Positions 8,175-16,879 of a DNA stretch of 64,000 nucleotides are shown one piece after another. The stretch comes from JAHRAW01 sp965262585 (lineage in GTDB: Bacteria > Pseudomonadota > Gammaproteobacteria > Arenicellales > Poriferihabitantaceae): positions 2,108,001 through 2,172,000 of the forward strand of contig OZ253546.1 in the NCBI GenBank assembly GCA_965262585.1. The letters run 5' to 3'. The translations under genes were made by a program, and so were the position numbers. Under the pieces are notes generated by a model. It did no database searches and was not told the DNA's origin. It saw only the letters and a list, made by a program, of their open reading frames with translations. How positions within the stretch are numbered: position 1 is the stretch's first letter; every line of letters starts with the position of its first letter.

Positions 8175-8471
8175 ATGAATGATTTTGAGCGAGCGCAGCA
8201 AAGTGAGCGCGGAAGTAATTTGTTGGAAAAAGCAACAAAGCATTGTAACAACGGTAATTATACAAAAGGTTTTGCAAAGAGTTCTGAAGCCTTGGAGATA
8301 TTTTTATCTATTAAGGAAGAGGACAAAAAAATAATTGCCTGTAATCTGCTTAAGCAGATTGATAAACATGGTGATTTCGATGTTAAAGAACAGTTGAAGA
8401 GTAAGGATATAAATTATGAAAGAGTATGCCCGCTAACAAAGGCCGAAATTGATGCGGAATTTTTGAGGTAA
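8175..8471 (+). CDS. small hypothetical protein carried between the ilvC-end repeats
   Basis: A 98-residue charged, mostly helical protein (MNDFERAQQSERGSNLL...), with GAGGA five bases before the ATG, so it is probably expressed. The middle (YTKGFAKSSEALEIFLSI) recalls one TPR-like helical hairpin, but no family can be named. It is AT-rich, unlike ilvC, and is the only reading frame in the 452 bp between the two ilvC-end copies, which makes it the cargo of that insertion. Confidence 0.55.
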   Translation: MNDFERAQQSERGSNLLEKATKHCNNGNYTKGFAKSSEALEIFLSIKEEDKKIIACNLLKQIDKHGDFDVKEQLKSKDINYERVCPLTKAEIDAEFLR

Positions 8472-8512
8472 TCGGAGGAGAGAAACTGGTGAATTTCCCA
8501 CACTGCGTTGCC

Positions 8513-8615
8513 GCAAAGGCCAAAAGCACCAAATCGAAGAAGTCGGAAAAATACTACGCTCAATGATGTCGTGGATCGGCGAGAGCAAGGTGATTGATAA
8601 GTCGAAGAACTAATG
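8513..8615 (+). repeat. ilvC 3'-end repeat, copy B
   Basis: Second copy of the ilvC end, 97% identical to 7958-8060 and including the TAA stop and following TG. No start or long frame leads into it, so it is a gene-end fragment. The mismatches are few and spread out, so the copy either came with the insert from a related strain or has drifted since a duplication. Confidence 0.9.
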
Positions 8616-8641
8616 CGTGCAATCTTTAATCAACCGATCGA

Positions 8642-9850
8642 ATGACACTAAAGCCCAGCACCATATTTACCGGTGATAATCTTGCCATTATGCGCGGGAT
8701 AGATGATGAGAGTATTGATTTAATCTACCTCGATCCGCCATTCAATTCGAATAGAAATTATGCCGCACCGATTGGCAGTGCGGCGGCGGGGGCGGCGTTC
8801 AAAGATACTTGGACGTTGTCGGATGTTGATACTGCATGGCACGGCGAACTCGCCGACAAAGAACCGGGTATTTACAGCGCCATTGCCGGGAGTGAAAACA
8901 CGCACGGGAAAGGAATGAAAGCCTATCTGATAATGATGGCGATAAGATTGCTGGAAATGAAGCGCATTTTGAAGTCGACGGGTAGTATTTATCTCCACTG
9001 CGATCCTACTGCCGGTCATTATCTGAAAATATTGATGGATGGAGTTTTTGGAAAAGACAATTTTAAAAACGAAATTGTGTGGTGTTATACCGGCCCAAGC
9101 AATACCAAAAAATACTTCCCTAAGAAGCACGACACTATCTTTTTTTATACCAAGACGGATAAGTGGGTGTTTAACCCGGACGCACTTCGAATCGAATACC
9201 AGAAGAGGGAGACGGGAAAAACCAGCGGGATATTCAAGCAGTCTGCAACCCTGGATGCCAGAGGAAAAATCCCCGAAGATTATTGGTTGGAAAAGCGAGA
9301 TGGCATGACACCGGTTGGAAGAATAAAAAATGAACGAGTGGGTTATCCAACGCAAAAACCCCTTGCGTTATTGCAACGCATAATCAAAGCCAGCAGCAAC
9401 GAGGGCGATCTCGTTCTTGATCCGTTTTGCGGCTGTGCCACGGCGTGTTTGGCGGCACAAATCGAACATAGAAAGTGGATAGGCATAGATATATCTGCAC
9501 GCGCATACGAGTTAATCAATGTGCGCCTTAATAAAGAACTCGGCGGCATATTTGCCAAGCCGATTCATCGAACGGATATACCGCAACGCAAAGGCCAAAA
9601 ACCATCAAAAGACATCAAACATAAATTATTTGGGCAACAAGAAGGGCGATGCAATGGATGCGGAGGAGTTTTTAACTTTCGCAATTTTCAGATTGATCAT
9701 ATCGTTCCCACGGCAAAAGGTGGCGCAAATTCCGATGACAACTTGCAATTGCTTTGCGGGTGGTGCAATAGCAAAAAAGGTGACCGACCGATGGAATACC
9801 TGATCGCCGAGATCAAGAGTGAAGACACATATAGTCGGCGACCAGTATAA
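8642..9850 (+). CDS. DNA methyltransferase (beta-type N4/N6) with C-terminal HNH domain
   Basis: A 402-residue fusion. The N-terminal part has the catalytic motif LDPPFNSN (near residue 30) and, later, the SAM-binding motif DPFCGCATACLAA, which is the order of beta-class amino-methyltransferases. GYPTQKPLALLQRI before the SAM motif is also typical. The last about 75 residues form an HNH/zinc domain: CNGCGG, then the DHIVP core, GGANSDDNLQLLC and CNSKKGDR. No separate restriction gene is adjacent. The protein may be a self-contained modification-restriction enzyme or a solitary methylase. It interrupts ilvC-psd, and its stop lies only 7 bases before the psd start. Confidence 0.85.
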   Translation: MTLKPSTIFTGDNLAIMRGIDDESIDLIYLDPPFNSNRNYAAPIGSAAAGAAFKDTWTLSDVDTAWHGELADKEPGIYSAIAGSENTHGKGMKAYLIMMAIRLLEMKRILKSTGSIYLHCDPTAGHYLKILMDGVFGKDNFKNEIVWCYTGPSNTKKYFPKKHDTIFFYTKTDKWVFNPDALRIEYQKRETGKTSGIFKQSATLDARGKIPEDYWLEKRDGMTPVGRIKNERVGYPTQKPLALLQRIIKASSNEGDLVLDPFCGCATACLAAQIEHRKWIGIDISARAYELINVRLNKELGGIFAKPIHRTDIPQRKGQKPSKDIKHKLFGQQEGRCNGCGGVFNFRNFQIDHIVPTAKGGANSDDNLQLLCGWCNSKKGDRPMEYLIAEIKSEDTYSRRPV

Positions 9851-9857
9851 TAGTTAT

Positions 9858-10511
9858 ATGATTACGTTTAACTATCCGATTCTCGCCACTGAAGGCCGCA
9901 TTCATCTCATCGTTGCGGCGTTGTGCGGTGTCGTTGCGACTTGGTTATTGGGCTACTGGTCCATTCCCGTATGGTTGCTGGTGCTGTTCGTGTTCCAATT
10001 CTTCCGCGACCCCAAACGTCGCATCAGCGAGCAGCCCGGCGCCGTTGTCAGCCCCGCCAGCGGGAAAATCGTTGCGGTGGGGGAGGCCGACAATCCCTAT
10101 CTTGAAGGGGTAAAATCCATCAAGGTGAGTATTTTTATGAATATATTTTCGGTGCATTCCAACCTGATTCCCGCGGGCGGGATCGTTGAACAATGCTGGT
10201 ATCGCCCCGGCAAGTTTTTTAACGCGGCGTTGGACAAGGCTTCCAGTCACAACGAGCGCAACGCCATCTGGATCAAAACGGACACCGGCGAGGATGTCGT
10301 CAGCGTGCAGATCGCCGGCCTCATCGCGCGGCGGATTTTGTCCTATGTGAAGCCGGGGGATACGGTTGTAACCGGCCAGCGGTACGGGTTTATCCGCTTC
10401 GGTTCGCGGGTTGACTTGTATCTGCCCATCGGCACCCGGTTGGTCATCCAACTGGGGCAGTGGGTTGATTCGGGCAACGACGTGATTGGTTTTACCGAAG
10501 CGGCGACGTGA
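9858..10511 (+). CDS. psd: phosphatidylserine decarboxylase proenzyme (short form)
   Basis: A 217-residue membrane-associated enzyme making phosphatidylethanolamine from phosphatidylserine. It is the short, PssA-linked type. Near the C-terminus, FIRFGSRVDLYLP contains the Gly-Ser pair where the proenzyme cuts itself to create the pyruvoyl group. An N-terminal hydrophobic helix (LIVAALCGVVATWLLG) anchors it. The ATG at 9858 starts MITFNYPI; the upstream in-frame start lies inside the methyltransferase gene. The stop overlaps the pssA start (GTGA). Confidence 0.93.
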   Translation: MITFNYPILATEGRIHLIVAALCGVVATWLLGYWSIPVWLLVLFVFQFFRDPKRRISEQPGAVVSPASGKIVAVGEADNPYLEGVKSIKVSIFMNIFSVHSNLIPAGGIVEQCWYRPGKFFNAALDKASSHNERNAIWIKTDTGEDVVSVQIAGLIARRILSYVKPGDTVVTGQRYGFIRFGSRVDLYLPIGTRLVIQLGQWVDSGNDVIGFTEAAT

Positions 10512-11380
10512 AGCCCGAGCGCATGGCTGACAAAAACGACAAAAGCAGCGTCCCCAAAAGCCGCGCCCCCAAGAGCCGCGTCCCCAAAGGAAAGGGCAAG
10601 GGCGGCGGCCAAAAAGGCATCTACTTCCTGCCGAGTTTGTTCACCACCGCCGGGTTGTTCTTCGGTTTCTACGCCATCATCCAGGCCACCCACGGAAACT
10701 TTGAGCACGCCGCCATCGGGCTGCTGGTCGCCATGATCATGGACGGCCTCGACGGGCGAGTCGCCCGCTGGACCAACACCGCCTCGGACTTCGGCAAAGA
10801 ATACGACAGCCTCGTAGACCTCATCGCCTTTGGCCTGGCGCCGGCGCTGGTGATGTATTTCTGGTCGTTGCAGGTGATTGGTAAAACCGGCTGGCTGACC
10901 GCGTTCCTGTATGCCGCCGCCACCGCGCTACGCCTCGCCAGATTCAACACCCTGACCATCAAAGACAGCCGTTATTTCCACGGCATTCCCTGTCCCGCCG
11001 CCGCCGCATTCGTAGTTTTCTGGGTATGGAATTTCCATGAATCCGGCATTGACGGCCGCTCCATGCCCTGGATCAGCGCCGCCGCCACGCTGATTCTGGC
11101 GGTGCTCATGGTCAGCAACCTGAAGTTTCGCAGTTTCAAGGACTTCGATCTCATCAACCGCATTCCCTTCGCCATCCTCATCGCCTTTGTGGTGACCTTC
11201 GCACTGATTTTCTTCGACCCCCCACGGGCGCTGTTCCTGATGGCTTTCGCCTACGCCGCCTCCGGCCCGGTTGGCTGGCTGCTACGCTGGCGCCGTGGCA
11301 CCATTGATACCCCGGCGTTCCTGCCGGACAACGACGATGACGACGAAGACGATCCCCCCGACAAACCCGACCCGGGATAA
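10508..11380 (+). CDS. pssA: CDP-diacylglycerol-serine O-phosphatidyltransferase
   Basis: An integral membrane enzyme (290 residues) making phosphatidylserine, the substrate of the adjacent Psd. The CDP-alcohol phosphatidyltransferase signature is clear: MDGLDGRVARWTNT, then FGKEYDSLVDLIAFG. Several membrane segments follow. The N-terminus is a low-complexity basic stretch (KSRAPKSRVPKGKGKGG) and the C-terminus an acidic Asp/Pro tail. It can start at the GTG (10508, overlapping the psd stop) or at ATG 10523. In related genomes leuA often follows; here an 18 kb island intervenes. Confidence 0.93.
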   Translation: MKPERMADKNDKSSVPKSRAPKSRVPKGKGKGGGQKGIYFLPSLFTTAGLFFGFYAIIQATHGNFEHAAIGLLVAMIMDGLDGRVARWTNTASDFGKEYDSLVDLIAFGLAPALVMYFWSLQVIGKTGWLTAFLYAAATALRLARFNTLTIKDSRYFHGIPCPAAAAFVVFWVWNFHESGIDGRSMPWISAAATLILAVLMVSNLKFRSFKDFDLINRIPFAILIAFVVTFALIFFDPPRALFLMAFAYAASGPVGWLLRWRRGTIDTPAFLPDNDDDDEDDPPDKPDPG

Positions 11381-11508
11381 AATCCCCCGTGCGTGTGCGC
11401 TCCACAATGCCAGAAGCATACTGGACTTATGGCATGCTGATGCAGCACATTGGCTTTCGAGTGCGTGACTTCCACACTGTCGCTTCTTTTGCGACAAAGG
11501 AGGCACAC

Positions 11509-11722
11509 ATGAGATTCTCAACCCGGCAGAAGCGCAACGCCCTGCTATTTTTGAGAAAAACATGGGCTACAAGCAACCCTGGATTACACTGGAATGATCG
11601 GCTCAACCCTGTATGCCTGGCGCGCTTTCAACGAGCACTTGCTGCACTATTTGCCGCTACAACAGCGAACGCCCGCACCTCGGATTAGACTGCCTGACAC
11701 CCTGTCAGGCCATCGCCAAACA
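11509..11722 (+). mobile_element. degenerate insertion-sequence remnant (IS3/IS481-type transposase end)
   Basis: The gap 11381-11924 has no intact gene. At 11655-11721 the peptide RYNSERPHLGLDCLTPCQAI is the typical C-terminal end of an rve-type (DDE) transposase. The preceding piece AFNEHLLHY continues it but in another frame, with extra bases between them, so the gene is frameshifted and dead. The piece after the ATG at 11509 (MRFSTRQKRNALLFLRK) may be part of the same element. No terminal inverted repeats could be fixed by eye. Confidence 0.6.
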
Positions 11723-11757
11723 GATACGGATTTGTCCAATATGTGGTGACATCATAC
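11722..11757 (+). repeat. island-edge repeat, left copy
   Basis: GATACGGATTTGTCCAATATGTGGTGACATCATAC resembles 29331-29371 (GATACCTGATTTGTCCAATATGTAGTGGTATCATA), same orientation, with a few mismatches and small gaps. It follows the transposase remnant. The two copies lie at opposite ends of the 18 kb catabolic island. Confidence 0.55.
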
Positions 11758-11924
11758 ACTTTGGGGATGCCACCTTATCCCTCGGACCGATACCAATACG
11801 GTAGTCGGCCGGCATTCGTGAGTAGCCGGGTCCCTCGCCTCATATTTCAATCTGCGGGCAATTCACGGACAATCAGTGGGCATTGATGTGTTTGGTCGCG
11901 GATACGCGCGAACCGAATGCTGTT

Positions 11925-13103
11925 CTACGCAGTAATCACAGGCATCTCTCTCGCGGCCCGACGGGTGAGCAACTCGCAACCATCCTCGGTGATGACCAGA
12001 TTTTCTTCGTGTACGATCATCTTGCCAGGCTGGTATTCCATGCCGGGTTCAATGGTCATGATCATGCCCGGTCGCAGCTGCGTGGTATCACCGGGCATAT
12101 TCGAGGGCGGCTCGGTCAAATGCAAGCCAAGGCCATGCCCCGATCGCCCGACGTTGTTTCCCGGTGCTGTGCCCGCTGTTTCCAGAACCTTGTTTTGTGC
12201 AACCCACAAGTCCTCTGCGGTGATGCCGGGCCTGGCCGCATCAATACCCGCCTGGGTTGCATTCCACACGATTTCGTGAGCGCGCCTTGCGGCATCGTCT
12301 ATATGTCCGAATGCGATATTCCGATCGAAGTCGCAGAAATAAGAGTCGAACTGCAAACCGGTATCAATAAACATGATTTGCCCGTCGGTTTGCGCGGTTT
12401 CCTGCGGGCCGGCGATAACTTGCGAATAGCCACCGGGTCCGGAGCAAATCGATACGAAAGGGGCATTATCGGCACCGCATTCGAATGCCGCTTTGCGAAA
12501 TCCCCGTGCGATATCCACCTCTGTATCGCCGTAATTCACCCGCCGCAAAAACAGATCGAAAGTGTCGTTGCCGATTCGGCAGGCCTCGCGCACCTTGCCG
12601 ATTTCAAGTTCCGACTTCACCATGCGCAATCCCCAGATCAAGGGCGATGCATCGACAAACTCGATACCCTGTATTTGACTGCGCAGGCGGTCGAAATCGA
12701 TGATCGGCATGCGAATGATCGATTCGCGGCCCATTTCCCAGCCGATCCTGCCAAAGCGGCGCGGAAGGGCGCTCAGCGTGCGGTCGAGCAAACTGACGCC
12801 ATCATCTTTGGGGCGGGGTGCGGGCCAGGTGCGAATATCCGTGACCCAGGTCGTTTCCATGGCCGGCCCGCCGATGGTCGGCACCACTGCTATGGGCATG
12901 CCATCCCGCGGTACAACCAGGAAAAAGGGCCTGGTCGGACTTTCCCAGAACTGCGAATTGAAGCCCGAAAAATAACGAAAATTCTGAGGCATGGAAAGCA
13001 CAATCCCGTCCATTTCGGCGGCCGGCATGACGGCTTGGGCGTTGCTGACACGTGTTTCGAATTCTCTGGTGGGAAAGCCTCGTGGCGTGGTATCTAGTGG
13101 CAT
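11925..13103 (-). CDS. M24-family metallopeptidase (Xaa-Pro peptidase/creatinase fold)
   Basis: A 392-residue pita-bread-fold hydrolase. All five metal ligands of M24 aminopeptidases are present: D247 (FIDTG), D258 (CDFDRN), H323 (SGHGLG), E352 (TIEPG) and E366 (HEEN). It is therefore likely a real metal-dependent peptidase or amide hydrolase, unlike the neighbouring creatinase-like protein. M24 members also serve in ectoine hydrolysis and DMSP cleavage, so the substrate could be a solute rather than a dipeptide. It is the last gene of the minus-strand series that begins at soxB. Confidence 0.8.
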   Translation of the reverse strand: MPLDTTPRGFPTREFETRVSNAQAVMPAAEMDGIVLSMPQNFRYFSGFNSQFWESPTRPFFLVVPRDGMPIAVVPTIGGPAMETTWVTDIRTWPAPRPKDDGVSLLDRTLSALPRRFGRIGWEMGRESIIRMPIIDFDRLRSQIQGIEFVDASPLIWGLRMVKSELEIGKVREACRIGNDTFDLFLRRVNYGDTEVDIARGFRKAAFECGADNAPFVSICSGPGGYSQVIAGPQETAQTDGQIMFIDTGLQFDSYFCDFDRNIAFGHIDDAARRAHEIVWNATQAGIDAARPGITAEDLWVAQNKVLETAGTAPGNNVGRSGHGLGLHLTEPPSNMPGDTTQLRPGMIMTIEPGMEYQPGKMIVHEENLVITEDGCELLTRRAAREMPVITA

Positions 13104-13147
13104 GGGTAAGGCACCTTTGGTTTGTTTTTCAATATTGCAACGCTCTG

Positions 13148-14308
13148 TTAAATCTTGAGAACGCCCCTGTCGTAGTGCGTCAACATCTCGTAACCATCTT
13201 CGGTAACGGCCAGCACATCACAGTGTCTGAACCCACCCACACCCGGCAAATATATCGCGGGTTCGACGGTTATCACCATGCCCGGCTCGAGCAGGTTGTC
13301 GTTATAGGATCTGATCTCTCCCTTTTCCTCCCGCCCCCAGAATGCGCCCATGATGCCGCATGAATGTCCTGGGCCATGCAACTGATTCTGATCGTATCCC
13401 TCCCTCTCAAGCACTTCGATACAACGCCGGGCTACGTCACCACATCTTACACCGGATTTCACCGCCTCGATTCCACGCGCCTGAGCCTCGACCATGGTTT
13501 CGAACGGCTTTCTAGCATCCTCGCGCACAGGGCCGATCGACAGGGTGCGCTCGGGCGAGACGTAATAACCACAAGTCTGCGACAACACATTGAAGTTTAC
13601 GATCTCCCCCCGTTCAAGTTTCTTGCTGGTGGATACGGCATGCGGGATGGAACTTCTGTGCCCAGACGCACAGGTAACCAGGGTGCCAAAGCTTTCGAGT
13701 CCCGGAAATTGTTCTGCCAGCGCCCGGTCCGTAGCCACCATCGCCTCGTTGGAAATTTCCAATTCCGATTTCCCCTCCGCCATGGCTGCCATGATTACTT
13801 CGGTGCCCACCGTGGCTATCTTGCCGTTGGTTCGCAGCAAGTTCACTTCCTCCGTCGATTTCACCACGCGTTGTTCCATCAGTGTGGTTGAGATGTCAAT
13901 AAACGCCGACCCCGGTAGGGCCCTCCGGAGTGAATTGAGTACGTTGACCGGCATTACGTCATTTTCCACGCCGATTCTGCCGAGCGCATAGCCGCGCTCG
14001 GCAAGCAGTTTTTTAGCCGTTCCCACCAGTCCGGCTAGCGACGAGCCTTCATCGCCATAGAAGTGTGCGTCTGCTATCCAGCTGTAGATGGGCACCCGCT
14101 CACGCTCCATGATGGGCGCGATGATTTCGGCGGGTCCGTTAACCGGTATTATCGTAAAGTTGAAACGCCCCATGGGCAGCATCCAGAAGCCAGCGTAATA
14201 CAGATTGCCGTGATAGGATGAAGCGATAACCACGTCTACGCCCTGATCGGCCATTATTGTCTGCAACCGTTCGACACGGCCCTGCATTTCTGCTTTGCTG
14301 AATATCAT
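13148..14308 (-). CDS. creatinase-like amidinohydrolase (metal-free M24 fold)
   Basis: A 386-residue creatinase-fold protein. M24 metal ligands are lost: where peptidases have two Asp, this reads NFNVLSQTCGYYVSPERTLSIG. GYY...ERT is the pattern of creatinase, which uses no metal. The creatinase catalytic His has a counterpart in IPHAVST, and HSCGIMGAFWGREE and TVEPA also fit. Creatinase splits creatine to sarcosine and urea, which agrees with the sarcosine-oxidising genes beside it. The ATG at 14308 is preferred because GAGGA sits 7 bases upstream; another ATG lies at 14344. An ectoine-hydrolase-like role is an alternative. Confidence 0.7.
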   Translation of the reverse strand: MIFSKAEMQGRVERLQTIMADQGVDVVIASSYHGNLYYAGFWMLPMGRFNFTIIPVNGPAEIIAPIMERERVPIYSWIADAHFYGDEGSSLAGLVGTAKKLLAERGYALGRIGVENDVMPVNVLNSLRRALPGSAFIDISTTLMEQRVVKSTEEVNLLRTNGKIATVGTEVIMAAMAEGKSELEISNEAMVATDRALAEQFPGLESFGTLVTCASGHRSSIPHAVSTSKKLERGEIVNFNVLSQTCGYYVSPERTLSIGPVREDARKPFETMVEAQARGIEAVKSGVRCGDVARRCIEVLEREGYDQNQLHGPGHSCGIMGAFWGREEKGEIRSYNDNLLEPGMVITVEPAIYLPGVGGFRHCDVLAVTEDGYEMLTHYDRGVLKI

Positions 14309-14396
14309 CGTGCATTCCTCATTCAACTGAATGTTATTTTTCACTCAACAAGGGTAAATCGCCCGGTGGTATTGGAACTGGTATGGATCGTACAGT

Positions 14397-16847
14397 TCAT
14401 GATTTGACGCGAGCACCCCCGGGGTCGTACATCGGCCGCAGGCTGGCCTGCGCCGGAATTTTGCGCCCGGCAACCATAATCTCGTAATTTCCCCCGGTCA
14501 AGTCATCGGCACCACCGCCTTCGGGAATGGAAACCATACCCAGGCCAACCGCGCCACCGAGAGAATGGCCGTAACTACCCGTTGTGACCATGCCGACGAC
14601 TTGATTGTTCCTGTAGATCGGCTCATGGTGATAGATAAACGCGTCCGGGTCCTTTAGCAGGAACTGCATAAGGCGGCGCTTGCCCCCTTCCTTTCGGCGT
14701 TTGAGAAGCGCTTCACGTCCGATAAATCCGCCGGGCTTATCCGGCTTGCAGGCAAACAGGAGCCCAGCCTCGACCGGCGTATCATGCGTGCCCATGTCGT
14801 GCCCCCAGTGACGGAAGGCTTTTTCGACGCGCAAGGACTCCGCAGCATGGAAACCGACCAGCGCTGGCGGCGGCGCTTTCTTGCCCGACAGCAAATCGTC
14901 AAGCAAAGCGCCCGCGAACTCGGTCGAGACGAATATTTCCCAGCCGAGTTCGCCCTGGTAGGTTATTCGTTGCGCCCGTGCATCAATACGCCCGACCTGA
15001 ATGTCCCGGAAGGTGCCGAAAGGGAATATCTCATTGGACAAGTCGGCCTCGACAAACCCGGACAGGAAATCTCGCGCACGCGGCCCCATCAAGCCGACCA
15101 CCGCTTGGCCGGCCGTGATGTCGGTAATCGTCACGCGCGCATCCTGCGAAATATGGCGCCTTAACCATTGTAAGTCGCGCTGCGCCGTGCCCGCGCTCGT
15201 CATGATTAGAAACTGGTTTTCATCCAGGCGGGCTATCGTCAGGTCCGCCTCGATACCGGCGTTTTCGTTGAGCCACTGCGTATAGACCACGTTGCCGGTC
15301 GCGCAATCGATATCGTTAGCGGAGATATATTGCAGTTGCGACACCGCATCCGGTCCTTCGATTTGGAATTTGGCGAACGACGAAAGATCAATCAGCCCCA
15401 GATCGTTCCTGAGCGCAAGGTGCTCCTGTCGCCAATACTTCATGAAAGGCGCTCTGCCAAAGGCATGCTCGTACTTGGGTTCAACTCCATCGGGTGCGAA
15501 CCACATCGGGCGTTCCCAGCCGCTGCTTTCCCCGAACACGGCACCCCTGGCCTTTAGCTGGTGATAGAACGGCGAGCGGCGCAATCCGCGCCCGATTTGG
15601 CGTTGCTTGTACGGCCAGTGCATTTGATAGAACAGGGTCAGTGTTTCGGGAACCCGCTCAATCAGGTATTCGTGGTTCGCCTGAAAGTTGTCGAACCGAT
15701 TGATATCCACGTCGGCGAGGTCCATTGGCGCGCTGCCCTGCATTATCCAATCGGCCAGTGCCTTGCCGGCACCGGGGCCGCTTTGGATGCCTGTTGAATT
15801 GAACCCGCCGGCGACGAAATAGTTGACGCACCCGGGGACGTTCCCCAAAACATACTTGCCATCGGGCGTATAGCTTTCCGGGCCATTGAATAATGTGCGT
15901 ATTCCGACATCCTGAATGGCCGGAACACGCTCAAGCAGCATCTCGAAAAGTGGATCCAGATGTCCGTCGGGAACGGGCAATTCGCCAAACGAAAAATTAT
16001 CGGGAATGCCGCCGGGCGGATTCCATGCTATCGCATTGGGTTCGGAAAACCCGATCAGCAGCTTGCCCGCGTCTTCCTTGTAATAAACCCCTTCGTCATA
16101 GACGCGAAGCACCGGCAAGCCGGACGGCAAGCCAGCGACCGGACCGGTGACCACGTAGAAATGCTGATTGGCCTGGATGGGCAATTTGACGCCGTGGCGG
16201 CTGGCAAATTCCCGGGCCCAGACTCCCGTGCAATTGACGACGAAATCGGCCGTAATATCGCCTTCATCGGTCTCAACCCCGCGCGCCCGTCCGCCCTCCA
16301 TGAATACTCGGCGAACCGTGATGCCTTCGCAGATAACCGCGCCGTGATTTCGGGCGGCTTTGGCCAACGCCATGGTCGTGTCAATCGGATTGGTTTGACC
16401 GTCATTGGGAAAATACACCGCACCGACGGCCCCGTCAGTGTTGAGCAGGGGCCACAGCTTTTGTAGTTCATCGGGTGTGATTTCGCGGACCTCGATGCCT
16501 TGCCCCAGAGCGGAATCCCGTTTACGGCGGAGTTCCTCCATCCGTGCGTCATTCAACGCCACGGCAATGGACCCGTTCCGCTTAAATCCGGTCGCCTGAC
16601 CTGTCTCCCGCTCCAGATTCTCCATGAAAGCCAAACCGTATTTGGCGAGTTCCGTCATGGCGGGAACAGCCTGCATTTCGCTGACCAATCCGGCGGCGTG
16701 CCACGTCGACCCGCAGGTCAGTCTGTCTCTCTCGAGCAACAGGACGTCACTCCAACCGGATTTGGCGAGATGATAGGCAATCGAACACCCGACGATGCCT
16801 CCGCCAATAATAATCACCTTCGTTGACCGGGGAAGCTTTGTTTTCAT
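14397..16847 (-). CDS. FAD-dependent sarcosine/dimethylglycine dehydrogenase-like protein
   Basis: An 816-residue two-part enzyme. The N-terminal half is a DAO-type FAD domain (VIIIGGGIVGCSIAYHLAKSG; LLERDRLTCGSTWHAAGL, where the His is the usual covalent FAD site). The C-terminal half is a GcvT-like tetrahydrofolate domain (LMGPRARDFLS, YQGELGWEIFV, ending in a GcvT C-terminal barrel). This is the layout of dimethylglycine and sarcosine dehydrogenases, which remove N-methyl groups and pass the one-carbon unit to folate. The ATG at 16847 has AAGAG 8 bases upstream. It lies between the EctC homologue and the creatinase-like gene. Confidence 0.85.
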   Translation of the reverse strand: MKTKLPRSTKVIIIGGGIVGCSIAYHLAKSGWSDVLLLERDRLTCGSTWHAAGLVSEMQAVPAMTELAKYGLAFMENLERETGQATGFKRNGSIAVALNDARMEELRRKRDSALGQGIEVREITPDELQKLWPLLNTDGAVGAVYFPNDGQTNPIDTTMALAKAARNHGAVICEGITVRRVFMEGGRARGVETDEGDITADFVVNCTGVWAREFASRHGVKLPIQANQHFYVVTGPVAGLPSGLPVLRVYDEGVYYKEDAGKLLIGFSEPNAIAWNPPGGIPDNFSFGELPVPDGHLDPLFEMLLERVPAIQDVGIRTLFNGPESYTPDGKYVLGNVPGCVNYFVAGGFNSTGIQSGPGAGKALADWIMQGSAPMDLADVDINRFDNFQANHEYLIERVPETLTLFYQMHWPYKQRQIGRGLRRSPFYHQLKARGAVFGESSGWERPMWFAPDGVEPKYEHAFGRAPFMKYWRQEHLALRNDLGLIDLSSFAKFQIEGPDAVSQLQYISANDIDCATGNVVYTQWLNENAGIEADLTIARLDENQFLIMTSAGTAQRDLQWLRRHISQDARVTITDITAGQAVVGLMGPRARDFLSGFVEADLSNEIFPFGTFRDIQVGRIDARAQRITYQGELGWEIFVSTEFAGALLDDLLSGKKAPPPALVGFHAAESLRVEKAFRHWGHDMGTHDTPVEAGLLFACKPDKPGGFIGREALLKRRKEGGKRRLMQFLLKDPDAFIYHHEPIYRNNQVVGMVTTGSYGHSLGGAVGLGMVSIPEGGGADDLTGGNYEIMVAGRKIPAQASLRPMYDPGGARVKS

Positions 16848-16879
16848 ATGAAGAACTCTTTCCGGCAGGCCGGGCAAAA

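Noticed and set aside
11883..13097. Plus-strand frame of 404 codons opposite the M24 gene
   Set aside because: Antisense shadow of a clear M24 hydrolase with all metal ligands.
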